Assembly: GCA_014240055.1 (NCBI GenBank)
Contig: JAAZXP010000025.1
Location: 1-16,342, forward strand
DNA length: 16,342 nt
Direction of reading: 5' to 3'
DNA from: Methanobacteriota archaeon
GTDB taxonomy: Archaea; Thermoplasmatota; Poseidoniia; MGIII; CG-Epi1
Each line of letters begins with the position of its first letter. The first letter of the stretch is position 1. Shown in pieces: positions 7,590-14,505 of the stretch. Below the pieces are notes generated by a model, which saw only the letters and a program-made list of their open reading frames with translations, ran no database searches and was not told where the DNA came from. Position numbers and translations under genes: made by a program.

Positions 7590-8686
7590 GCTTTTCTTTC
7601 TAAAGAGTTACTGAAAAAAATTACAAGCCGAGACTGATACTCAACAGAATATTCCCAAACGGCATCTACATGGGCACTATCTTCAACAATCCATAAAGTG
7701 ACATTAGCGTCAGCTTCAACTGCTTTAGCATGAAATATTTTTGAATGCTCATTAGAAATACGAACATCACTGTCGCCATGAACTAAGTACATTGGTCTGT
7801 CTCCTGCATTAGAAGCTGCATCTAATGGAACTCTATCTTCTAAATCTACTCCAACTAGACGTTGACCCATTGTAATTGCAGGAGAGGAAAGAACTCTAGG
7901 AAATCCTAATCTTTCTAATTCATTACCTACTAATAACGGAAAGTCAATAATGGGACTATCTAACCACATGGATGCAATATTAGATTCGTCAAAAGCCAGT
8001 GTTGTTGCCAAAGCATAGGTAGAAATACTAAAAACACCAATCGAAGAAGGTGAATAATTTTTAGCCTCTTGTAACCAATCATAAGCTCCAAGAACATCCA
8101 AATACTCTTTCTGTCCTAGATAAAAATAATCAGATACCACTTCACTGTGTCCATGATTGCGCAAATCAATCATAAATGTGTTTATCCCATTCTTAGACAA
8201 ATATGAAGCTGAAAGCAGAATTTCTGGTTTACATTTTCCATTCTCATATCCACCATGCACCAATAAAACTACAGGAGCCGTTTCATTAACCTCAACATAC
8301 CACCCTTCCAAATTTATTCCATCTCTACTAGTAAAATCTATGACTTCATAGGATTCAAATTGCCAAGGTTGTGCATCAAAATTTTTACGCATCGATATTC
8401 GCTGATCTGAATCTTCCCAAGGTTCAAATGATTGCCAATCATCATCTACTGTCCAATTTGTTGGAGTATTAAATTCCCAAATACCACAACCATGAGGTAC
8501 TGTTAAGGCCTGTTTAGCTATAATATGGCCCAAGCCAAACCAGACAATAAGACCTATTTGACAAAAAACGACTAGCGCAACAAGAAACTTGAGCTTGCCC
8601 CTTGCCCCTGGTGTAAATACAATTCTCTTATAACCACTAGATAGTAGGCTGTGCCTATCTGCTGGATTCTTTTCTTCTTCCGACAT
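7586..8686 (-). CDS. Membrane-anchored alpha/beta hydrolase with altered nucleophile elbow
   Basis: Probable serine hydrolase facing outside the cell, tethered by one N-terminal helix (residues about 33-55). 366 residues. After a spacer come the oxyanion-side HGG (144-146), the strand DLRNHGHS (174-181), the nucleophile region GVFSISTYA (217-225), acid Asp307 in GDSDVRI, and His339 in EDSAHVD. Order and spacing fit an esterase/peptidase of the YqkD/FrsA-like group. Oddity: the usual G-x-S-x-G is S-I-S-T-Y, keeping Ser222 but replacing both glycines with Ser220 and Tyr224, so activity is uncertain. It starts 11 nt after the stop of the DUF3068-like gene and is surely co-transcribed with it; no separate promoter is needed. 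Its stop overlaps the P5C dehydrogenase stop. Substrate unknown. Confidence 0.8.
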   Translation of the reverse strand: MSEEEKNPADRHSLLSSGYKRIVFTPGARGKLKFLVALVVFCQIGLIVWFGLGHIIAKQALTVPHGCGIWEFNTPTNWTVDDDWQSFEPWEDSDQRISMRKNFDAQPWQFESYEVIDFTSRDGINLEGWYVEVNETAPVVLLVHGGYENGKCKPEILLSASYLSKNGINTFMIDLRNHGHSEVVSDYFYLGQKEYLDVLGAYDWLQEAKNYSPSSIGVFSISTYALATTLAFDESNIASMWLDSPIIDFPLLVGNELERLGFPRVLSSPAITMGQRLVGVDLEDRVPLDAASNAGDRPMYLVHGDSDVRISNEHSKIFHAKAVEADANVTLWIVEDSAHVDAVWEYSVEYQSRLVIFFSNSLERKA

Positions 8687-8697
8687 TCTGTTAAGAT

Positions 8698-10674
8698 TTA
8701 ATCTTCAGAAGAATCCTCATCTTCAGGAACTGCTGCAACACTTGTATCTGAATCTGATTCGGTAACCTCTTTATCATCTGAAACATTATCTTCTTCTGGT
8801 TCTTCTGTTACTGATGAAGTCTCTTCTAGAGATTCTGTAGAGCCTCCGCTCATCGAATTCATTGCACCACCATTTTGATAATATACATAGAAACCAGCTG
8901 CCAAAGAAATGATAGAAGTTCCAATAAGTATTGAAGGCAAGGTCTTTGTTCCTAAGTTGTAGCTACTTACTTTGTCTTGCTCAGCTTCAATTTGACCAGC
9001 AACTGTTTTGTCAGTATATGCACCATTAAGAGTTAAAACTGAAACTTCATACCCTTGGTAATACTGTGCTAATGCTTGCCTTTTAGCTGATGAAGAAGCT
9101 TCATCAATTGACTCTTGCGTATAATTAGCTACTATATCCCTCAAAGTAACGCCACCTAAACCAGGAATTGGCAGAGGTACTTTTATTTGAATATCATATT
9201 TCTGATTCAATATAGTGCCAGTAACTGGATCAATCCAGACATCTTCATAATAATCCATATCTAAACCTCCAACATTTGAATTATACAAGGCACCTGAGTT
9301 ACCCGAAATGCCACTTTCATTAGCTCTGAAATGGTAAGCAAGACTTCCGTTGACATCTGTCTCTTCTATGAATGTGTAATTTTGCATGTGAAGACCATAC
9401 ATTGCGTTAGGCCAAGAGGCGTTTTCTGCAGGAACCCAGCATTCCTTTGAAACCACACTAATAGTAGTACATGTTGGTGAGAAGAAATTAAAACCATCTC
9501 CGCCTTCTGTAGTATTAGTAGCGACTCCATCAACATAAGTTATTGTACCATTAACATATTGAAGATTCTTTCGATTCACATCATAAGTGACATTAACTAA
9601 TTCTTGAGTATAATCATCAGAATCTGAAGAGTCCCAACATCCTTCTGAACTCTGGGTACCATAATCTACATCCAAAGCTGTTCCGTTATCATCATATTTA
9701 ACTTCAAAAGTTCGAAGATAACCAAGAACATTTATGTGACTCTCTGTTGAATTCTCTTTAATCACACAACCTGCCCTAAGTCCAGTTGCATTGTAATAGT
9801 TTGTTTGGAAAGAAAATGTGTTCAAATTCCCGATACGGCCTTCATAGTATGTTGTAAAATTAAAATTATCTTCTAAATACACTAAAGTTGGTACCTGCAT
9901 GTAAACTGTAACGTTGTAAACTCTATCAATTACACCACCTAACTCAGCACCTACTATCTGTTCAGATTTATAAGAAAACCACATTGGAGCAACTCCTGGA
10001 GCCCCTAAGGAATTATAGCCCTCAAAAGTGGTTTGTAATAACTCTAGGTCGCTTCCTTCACCTGGTGTAAATACCATTCTCTCATCATCACCAGATTGGG
10101 CGGTACAGGTCATCACTTCAACATCATTCAAAGTCCTTTTATCTGCGCATGTAAAATTGTCTGTGTAGGCACTATTCACTGGATTTGGAAACTCATAAGT
10201 CTTACCTGTTTCAGGAAGATTTGTAGGAGTCCAAGCACCTTGTTTACCATCAACTTCATAGTTCTTTCTATTCAGAGAGGATGGAGTCTCACTAGTATCG
10301 GATATAGTACCTAACCATTCACCATCGCCATCAATACCATTTTGAGTAAGACTGAAATTTTGTGTAAGAATTGTGTAATCATCACCATCTGGTTTACCAA
10401 CTACATTAAGTGTAGCACCACCGCCAACTTTGGCCTTAGTTGGATCATATGAACCATTGCCAACATTATCTACGAAAACACCAGTTCCATTATCTGGATC
10501 TAAATCAAATGTTTGAATATCTCCTTCAAAATAAAAATCTGCATCGAAATCATTCGGTGCAAGGAGTCCATTAGGAACCATCACTCCCATAACATATGCA
10601 GAGATAAGTAGAAAAACTGCTCCTGAGGCGACTAGTGCCTGTGCTGTCCATTCTGGTAGGTTCATGTTGCTCAT
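8698..10674 (-). CDS. Large bitopic surface protein, DUF3068 (PorA-family) like
   Basis: Envelope protein with two membrane helices (about 12-32 and 579-600) and some 545 residues outside. The extracellular part is rich in Asn-x-Ser/Thr sequons (possible N-glycosylation) and Tyr/aromatic beta-strand-like stretches; the segment VWIDPVTGTIL plus the two-helix layout recalls DUF3068, known from actinobacteria and seen in marine archaea, though I could not compare alignments. The last 58 residues form an acidic, Ser/Glu/Asp-rich tail predicted to be cytoplasmic. Start: a TTG at 10698 is in frame, but the ATG at 10674 has GGGAG 7 nt upstream and leads directly into the helix, so I chose it (658 residues). 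First gene of a pair with the alpha/beta hydrolase. Function unknown; surface structure or adhesion is only a guess. Confidence 0.75.
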   Translation of the reverse strand: MSNMNLPEWTAQALVASGAVFLLISAYVMGVMVPNGLLAPNDFDADFYFEGDIQTFDLDPDNGTGVFVDNVGNGSYDPTKAKVGGGATLNVVGKPDGDDYTILTQNFSLTQNGIDGDGEWLGTISDTSETPSSLNRKNYEVDGKQGAWTPTNLPETGKTYEFPNPVNSAYTDNFTCADKRTLNDVEVMTCTAQSGDDERMVFTPGEGSDLELLQTTFEGYNSLGAPGVAPMWFSYKSEQIVGAELGGVIDRVYNVTVYMQVPTLVYLEDNFNFTTYYEGRIGNLNTFSFQTNYYNATGLRAGCVIKENSTESHINVLGYLRTFEVKYDDNGTALDVDYGTQSSEGCWDSSDSDDYTQELVNVTYDVNRKNLQYVNGTITYVDGVATNTTEGGDGFNFFSPTCTTISVVSKECWVPAENASWPNAMYGLHMQNYTFIEETDVNGSLAYHFRANESGISGNSGALYNSNVGGLDMDYYEDVWIDPVTGTILNQKYDIQIKVPLPIPGLGGVTLRDIVANYTQESIDEASSSAKRQALAQYYQGYEVSVLTLNGAYTDKTVAGQIEAEQDKVSSYNLGTKTLPSILIGTSIISLAAGFYVYYQNGGAMNSMSGGSTESLEETSSVTEEPEEDNVSDDKEVTESDSDTSVAAVPEDEDSSED

Positions 10675-10681
10675 GATTTTG

Positions 10682-10686
10682 CTCCC
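10682..10686 (-). promoter_or_regulatory. Ribosome binding site deciding the start of the DUF3068-like gene
   Basis: GGGAG on the minus strand with a 7-nt spacer to the ATG at 10674. With the TATA box at 10745-10752 this predicts a leader of about 48 nt, unlike the leaderless catabolic genes to the left. Confidence 0.6.
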
Positions 10687-10705
10687 ATTACCGGGCAATG
10701 GTTAT

Positions 10706-10724
10706 TGTTTCATACTATGAAACA
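10706..10724. promoter_or_regulatory. Perfect 19-nt palindrome at the predicted transcription start (candidate operator)
   Basis: TGTTTCATA-C-TATGAAACA: nine complementary pairs around one central base. It covers the start site predicted from the TATA box (about 10722), where a bound repressor would block initiation. The one-base centre favours a dimeric DNA-binding protein over an RNA hairpin, although an 8-bp stem with a 3-nt loop at the 5' end of the mRNA is possible. A half-site copy occurs at 4887-4895. Confidence 0.55.
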
Positions 10725-10735
10725 CAAAACTAATC

Positions 10736-10742
10736 AAAAAAA
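10736..10742 (-). terminator. Possible oligo-T terminator of the six-helix protein gene
   Basis: Seven T residues on the minus strand, about 31 nt after the stop of the upstream gene. Archaeal RNA polymerase can stop at such runs. It lies between the next gene's TATA box and start site, so terminator and promoter would be interleaved. Confidence 0.3.
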
Positions 10743-10744
10743 TT

Positions 10745-10752
10745 GTATATAA
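10745..10752 (-). promoter_or_regulatory. TATA box of the DUF3068-like/hydrolase unit
   Basis: TTATATAC on the minus strand, centred near 10748.5; initiation about 26 nt downstream falls at the edge of the perfect palindrome. Confidence 0.55.
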
Positions 10753-10773
10753 CCTTTGTTGTTACAATATTAA

Positions 10774-11649
10774 TTACTTTTCTGAAGCTAAATCTTCCAA
10801 CTTTGTAATAAACAATTTAACTTCTTCTACACTCCAATCTACATAAAACTCCCCGAGTGTTGACCAAGCTTCAGGATCTTCGTCAGCCATACGATACAAA
10901 TCAACTAAAGTTGCTTGAATCTTACCTTCATCATAGTTTTTTGAATAGTCAATTAATCTCTGCTCGACTTTATTTTGATCAACATTATAACTTGTATTAA
11001 TATCTAAATCACTAAATTCTAAGTAATCTCCAAGCAATGTTTGTGGAACATACAATATGTACATACCCGAAAGAAACACTGCAAATTGAAACAATAAATA
11101 TCCTTCAGAAGCATAACCAAAGGTAAACCAGCCTTCTTCTTCTAGATACATTTTCGAATAATAATAATAACTAATAAAAGTAAATATGAAAAAAGAAGGT
11201 ACAGTGATTAACCAATCTGTCAAGCTAATTGACCTATCTGCTTCTGGAACTTGACCTATTATATTGTATCTTAATCCATAAATTTCTAAAATCATCCAAT
11301 ACATCAAAAATATAGCTAAGAAAATTAGAATTAAACTAACTATAAACCAAACATAGCCCTGATCAAACATTATAAAAAGAATTATAGTTCCAAAAGCTGT
11401 TAGCCAGTAAACACCAATCAACCAAACACCATGTGTCCAGATTTTATAAAATAATTGTTGCAGACTGATAAGACACAATATACCTGATAATAACCAAATA
11501 GGAGTAGATATCAAATGAAACTCAATGCCAAATAAAGGCAATGATACCATTCTACCAATTCCAGACTCAACATATCCACAAAAAAGTGATATCGTAAACG
11601 TTAAAGCTGAGGAAACTAAGAGCAATGAATCCTCTGTTGAACGCTCCAT
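10774..11649 (-). CDS. Six-helix membrane protein with cytoplasmic-type C-terminal domain, unknown function
   Basis: Not recognised. 291 residues from the ATG at 11649. I see six hydrophobic segments, rich in Phe/Tyr/Trp and in the first about 205 residues; between helices 4 and 5 lies a short polar loop (GQVPEADRSISLTD). About 80 residues follow that are charged and helical, starting near LEFSDLDINTSYNVDQNK, and end in LEDLASEK. Start choice: an ATG at 11676 is in frame, but the 11649 ATG has GGGAGG upstream at 9 nt and gives a normal polar N terminus. It lies between MBF1 and the DUF3068-like gene on the same strand, with its own probable promoter (GCATAATC near 11708-11715, weak). No transporter or enzyme motif is visible. 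Confidence 0.7.
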   Translation of the reverse strand: MERSTEDSLLLVSSALTFTISLFCGYVESGIGRMVSLPLFGIEFHLISTPIWLLSGILCLISLQQLFYKIWTHGVWLIGVYWLTAFGTIILFIMFDQGYVWFIVSLILIFLAIFLMYWMILEIYGLRYNIIGQVPEADRSISLTDWLITVPSFFIFTFISYYYYSKMYLEEEGWFTFGYASEGYLLFQFAVFLSGMYILYVPQTLLGDYLEFSDLDINTSYNVDQNKVEQRLIDYSKNYDEGKIQATLVDLYRMADEDPEAWSTLGEFYVDWSVEEVKLFITKLEDLASEK

Positions 11650-11658
11650 GTTAAACTG

Positions 11659-11664
11659 CCTCCC
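11659..11664 (-). promoter_or_regulatory. Strong Shine-Dalgarno before the six-helix protein
   Basis: GGGAGG on the minus strand, 9 nt before the ATG at 11649. It lies inside the alternative longer reading from 11676 and so argues for the shorter protein. Confidence 0.6.
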
Positions 11665-11774
11665 TAGTAGACCCATCTTACAATTAGTTTGAAAGTTACT
11701 ACAAAAAGATTATGCGTGCCCTAATTTCACTCTTTTTCCATAGCTTGCTTGATTAAATCACCCATGGTTAAGGA

Positions 11775-12212
11775 CTAACCAGAAGATTTAGAACTACTAA
11801 TTTCTACGGCTTCTACTTTCTCAGTTAGCTTAATTTTCAAGAAGTTTTCCAATTTTTTAGTAAGCTTTTCGTTAGGACTCATATTGCCAGCCTCCACGGA
11901 AGTCAAAATAGATTTTTTCTCTGAAATCTTACTAGCAAGAGTTGCGTGGTCCAGATTCATTTTTTCCCGAGCCTTGCGCACAACGCTCCCTAAATTTCCA
12001 ATTAAAACATCATCGCTTTCCATTTCTTTGTATCTCGTTTTTTGTTGACGTTTTTCTAATGTCTGAGCTACAAATGCTCGATGCCCTATAGATTCTCTAT
12101 ACGTTGGTTCCTTTCCTAAACCTGCGCAGTTACTGCATAACTGTAAGACTGAACCTGAAATTTTTCTTGGTTCAATAGCTTCCGATTCGGCTCCACACAT
12201 TTCACAAATCAT
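11775..12212 (-). CDS. Archaeal multiprotein bridging factor 1 (aMBF1)
   Basis: Small DNA/ribosome-associated protein of the archaeal MBF1 family: an N-terminal zinc ribbon plus a Cro/C1-type helix-turn-helix. 145 residues. The zinc ligands are Cys3, Cys6, Cys26 and Cys29; residues about 73-128 form the HTH domain (LGSVVRKAREKMNLDHATLASKI, SVEAGNMSPNEKLTKKLENFL). The linker (about 45-70) is basic and charged, as usual. In eukaryotes MBF1 bridges TBP and activators; in archaea evidence points rather to translation, so its role stays open. It diverges from PAN across 53 nt that hold a shared TATA-like tract. ATG 12212 is the only sensible start, placing Cys3 right at the N terminus as in the family. 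Confidence 0.9.
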   Translation of the reverse strand: MICEMCGAESEAIEPRKISGSVLQLCSNCAGLGKEPTYRESIGHRAFVAQTLEKRQQKTRYKEMESDDVLIGNLGSVVRKAREKMNLDHATLASKISEKKSILTSVEAGNMSPNEKLTKKLENFLKIKLTEKVEAVEISSSKSSG

Positions 12213-12226
12213 TTAAATCACAAAAT

Positions 12227-12240
12227 GATATATATCTAAG
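12227..12240. promoter_or_regulatory. Shared TATA-like tract between aMBF1 and PAN
   Basis: The 10-nt perfect palindrome GATATATATC (12227-12236) followed by TAAG. Read on the plus strand it gives a start about 8 nt before the PAN GTG; read on the minus strand, with the box taken near 12232-12239, it gives an almost leaderless aMBF1 message. No other TATA-like sequence is as good in the 53-nt gap, so both genes probably use overlapping elements here. Confidence 0.4.
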
Positions 12241-12265
12241 CCAATTAAATGTTTAGTGATTATAA

Positions 12266-13468
12266 GTGGCACCACAAGAAAGTGAAGGTGACGTTTCTGC
12301 ACCCGAGAAAGGCGAGGACTGGAATAAATGGCTCATAGAAGAAACTGAACGGTTTGAAGCTGAAAAAAGGCAACTGGAGACTGATGTCTCTCGAATGAAA
12401 AGAGAAAACGCTCATTTAAAGGGTGAATTAGCGAGACTTAGAGCTCCACCACAAGTAATTGGAACCGTTACAGATGTACTGGATGATGGTCGCGTTAGCA
12501 TTAAATCAAGTAGTGGACCTGATTTTGTGGTTCACATCTCTGAGGGTATAGACAAAGAAAATCTGGATGTTGGGGAGAGAGTAGCCCTACATAGACAAAC
12601 ACTAGCTGTCCTAGAGACATTACCGTCAACTAAAGATCCATTGGTAATGGGTGCTGAAGTTGAAAGCAAACCAACTGAAACTTACAAAGATATTGGTGGA
12701 CTTGTAGAAGAGTTGGACGAATTAAGAAGTACTGTTGAACTTCCAATGCTTTATCCTGAAAGATTTGCAAAGGTAGGCATTGAACCACCTAAAGGGGTCT
12801 TACTTGTTGGCCAACCTGGAACTGGTAAAACATTGATGGCTAAGGCGGTAGCTAATGCTACAAATGCTACATTTATACGATTAATTGGAAGTGAATTAGT
12901 TCAAAAATACATTGGAGAAGGTGCAAGACTGGTTAGAGAACTATTCCAATTGGCCCAAGAAAAAGCTCCAAGCATTATTTTCATTGATGAATTGGATGCT
13001 GTTGGGGCTAAAAGAATGGATGTCGGAACTACTGGCGATAGAGAAGTTCAAAGAACATTAATGCAACTACTAGGTGAATTAGATGGTTTTACTCCGCGGG
13101 GAAAAGTATCTATCATGGCAGCTTCCAACAGACCCGATATATTGGATGAAGCCTTACTAAGACCTGGCCGATTTGATAGAATAATAAAAATACCTCTACC
13201 AGAAGAAGAGGCCAGATTAAAAATTATTAAAATACATGCTAGTAATATGTCCATTCAGAAAGGTGTAAATTATAAAAAATTGTCAGAAGACACCGAAGGT
13301 TTGTCAGGAGCCGATCTTAGAGCCCTCTGTGTAGAGGCTGGAATGAATGCAATTAATGATAAAAGATCTAAAGTTAATGCAAAAGACTTTACGAAAGCTC
13401 TAGAGAAAGTACTAAATCGCCTAAATGATGCTGAAATCTCAGAACCTGAAGGCGGACTATACTATTGA
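12266..13468 (+). CDS. pan: Proteasome-activating nucleotidase (PAN)
   Basis: Hexameric AAA+ unfoldase that feeds proteins into the archaeal 20S proteasome. 400 residues. Order: N-terminal coiled coil (about 22-60, heptad-like, ending at the conserved Pro61-Pro62), OB domain (63-115), AAA+ domain with Walker A GQPGTGKT (182-189), pore loop KYIGEG with Tyr215-Ile216, Walker B IIFIDE (237-242), sensor-1 Asn288, Arg299/Arg302 as arginine fingers, C-terminal helical domain, and the terminal HbYX motif Leu-Tyr-Tyr (398-400) that docks in the 20S ring. Walker A has Gln where PAN/Rpt proteins usually have a Pro (GPPGTGKT). The start is GTG at 12266; no other start fits upstream. It is translationally coupled to rpiA, which begins inside the PAN stop. 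The proteasome subunits are not in this window. Confidence 0.95.
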   Translation: MAPQESEGDVSAPEKGEDWNKWLIEETERFEAEKRQLETDVSRMKRENAHLKGELARLRAPPQVIGTVTDVLDDGRVSIKSSSGPDFVVHISEGIDKENLDVGERVALHRQTLAVLETLPSTKDPLVMGAEVESKPTETYKDIGGLVEELDELRSTVELPMLYPERFAKVGIEPPKGVLLVGQPGTGKTLMAKAVANATNATFIRLIGSELVQKYIGEGARLVRELFQLAQEKAPSIIFIDELDAVGAKRMDVGTTGDREVQRTLMQLLGELDGFTPRGKVSIMAASNRPDILDEALLRPGRFDRIIKIPLPEEEARLKIIKIHASNMSIQKGVNYKKLSEDTEGLSGADLRALCVEAGMNAINDKRSKVNAKDFTKALEKVLNRLNDAEISEPEGGLYY

Positions 13469-14142
13469 TAAAAAATAAATCAAAAATAAATGCAGCCAAG
13501 GAAGCCATTAAACTTGTTAAAAATGGAATGGTTGTCGGTCTAGGAACTGGATCTACAGCTAAAATTGCAATAGACTTGCTGGCAGAAAAATTATCAAATG
13601 AATTTAAAATTAGGGGAATGGCTACTTCAATTGCTACCGAAGAACAAGCAAAAAATTTAGGAATAGAATTAGTTGAAATAGATAAATATGAAACTATTGA
13701 CATTGCTATTGATGGTGCTGACGAAGTTTCACCAGATAAAAACTTGATTAAGGGATTAGGTGGAGCTCTTTTACGAGAAAAAAAAGTTGAAATTAAAGCA
13801 AAAAAACTAATTATTATCGTAGATGAAACTAAAATGGTTGAAGTTCTAGGTAAAGGCCCTCTACCTGTAGAAGTTAGCATTGAGAATTACGAAATAACTG
13901 AAATTATGATTAAAAAATTGGGATGTGAACTAGAATTAAGAATTGAAAAAGACAATGAACCCTTCATCACAGATAATGGCAATTACATATTCCATCTAAA
14001 GTTCAAAGATGGAATTACAGATCCAAACTCATTAAACAAAAGCCTACTCAGTATTGAAAATGTAAAGGACACCGGATTATTCCTTAATATGGCTACAAAA
14101 ATTATAGTTGGTAATGAAAAAAATATCCAAATAATCGAATAA
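13465..14142 (+). CDS. rpiA: Ribose-5-phosphate isomerase A
   Basis: Interconverts ribose-5-phosphate and ribulose-5-phosphate, supplying ribose for nucleotides. 225 residues, the family's usual size. Seen: phosphate/substrate loop GLGTGSTA (25-32), DGADEV with Asp83 and Asp86, KGLGGALLREK with Lys96 and the catalytic base Glu105 (22 after Asp83, as Asp81/Glu103 in E. coli), and VDETKMV (119-125). The start is a TTG at 13465 whose last two bases are the first two of the PAN stop (TTGA); no ATG or GTG precedes the conserved GMVVGLGTG in a suitable place. The overlap implies coupled translation from the PAN message. Its stop is 2 nt from the stop of the convergent L40e gene. Confidence 0.93.
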   Translation: MIKNKSKINAAKEAIKLVKNGMVVGLGTGSTAKIAIDLLAEKLSNEFKIRGMATSIATEEQAKNLGIELVEIDKYETIDIAIDGADEVSPDKNLIKGLGGALLREKKVEIKAKKLIIIVDETKMVEVLGKGPLPVEVSIENYEITEIMIKKLGCELELRIEKDNEPFITDNGNYIFHLKFKDGITDPNSLNKSLLSIENVKDTGLFLNMATKIIVGNEKNIQIIE

Positions 14143-14144
14143 TT

Positions 14145-14294
14145 CTACTTACCGCGTTGTTCTTTTGCCTTTGCTCTTAGACCTTTATAATTACACTTAC
14201 GGCACTTTACCGCCTTCCATGCATTGACTGCATTACATTGCATACAAATCTTCTTGTTGAACAATCGTGCTTCAGCTTCTGGAAAACGTGCCAT
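14145..14294 (-). CDS. rpl40e: Large ribosomal subunit protein eL40 (L40e)
   Basis: Small zinc-finger protein of the archaeal 50S subunit, 49 residues. It starts with MARFPEAEARL, the standard archaeal L40e N terminus, and holds four zinc ligands: Cys17, Cys20, Cys31 and Cys34 (ICMQC and KCRKC), followed by a basic tail. The frame is open for 123 codons further upstream, but those are out of family and cross the divergent gene, so the ATG at 14294 is the start. A TATA box at leaderless distance supports this. It is the only ribosomal protein in the window. Confidence 0.95.
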   Translation of the reverse strand: MARFPEAEARLFNKKICMQCNAVNAWKAVKCRKCNYKGLRAKAKEQRGK

Positions 14295-14316
14295 GCGTGC
14301 GCCGTAGAGGACGTGG

Positions 14317-14322
14317 TTATAA
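14317..14322 (-). promoter_or_regulatory. TATA box of L40e
   Basis: TTATAA centred 25-26 nt before the ATG at 14294; the intervening sequence is GC-rich. This predicts a leaderless L40e message. Confidence 0.55.
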
Positions 14323-14487
14323 TGATTGTGGCAAAAATGAAAATACAAAAGATACAAATAAGCAACTTTACATGGCTTACTATGAATCTGAGGCCCAATA
14401 GGGCAAATCATGTCAGAGGTTTCTAACTCTTGAATAGGAACAATGACGTGTTTGAGAAATACGCAAATGTAGTGTTTTTCGACTCTA

Positions 14488-14494
14488 GAGGAGG
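14488..14494 (+). promoter_or_regulatory. Shine-Dalgarno of the DUF21-CBS gene
   Basis: GAGGAGG with an 11-nt spacer to the GTG at 14506. It supports the GTG as a real start and implies a transcript with a leader. Confidence 0.6.
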
Positions 14495-14505
14495 AAAATA
14501 ACCTA

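Larger units (their letters stand above)
14295..14505. other. 211-nt intergenic region between L40e and the DUF21-CBS gene
   Basis: The longest gene-free stretch in the window. The left 30 nt hold the L40e promoter. The rest has no recognisable tRNA, C/D-box pair or coding frame with a family match. It contains one perfect short hairpin, GCCC-AATA-GGGC (14393-14404), and the ribosome binding site of the following gene at 14488-14494. It may be a long 5' leader of the DUF21-CBS gene or hold a small RNA; I see no convincing plus-strand TATA box to decide. Confidence 0.5.

Noticed and set aside
11727..11765. 12-codon frame MGDLIKQAMEKE just after the aMBF1 stop
   Set aside because: Too short to judge, no ribosome binding site, and no feature that separates it from chance.
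13389..13880. 163-codon minus-strand open frame
   Set aside because: It is antisense to rpiA and the end of PAN, is Ser/Ile/Phe-rich and low in complexity, and has no family resemblance; both sense genes are certain.
14340..14490. Possible tRNA or C/D-box RNA
   Set aside because: No T-loop consensus, acceptor pairing or paired C and D boxes could be found; only a single 4-bp hairpin is clear.
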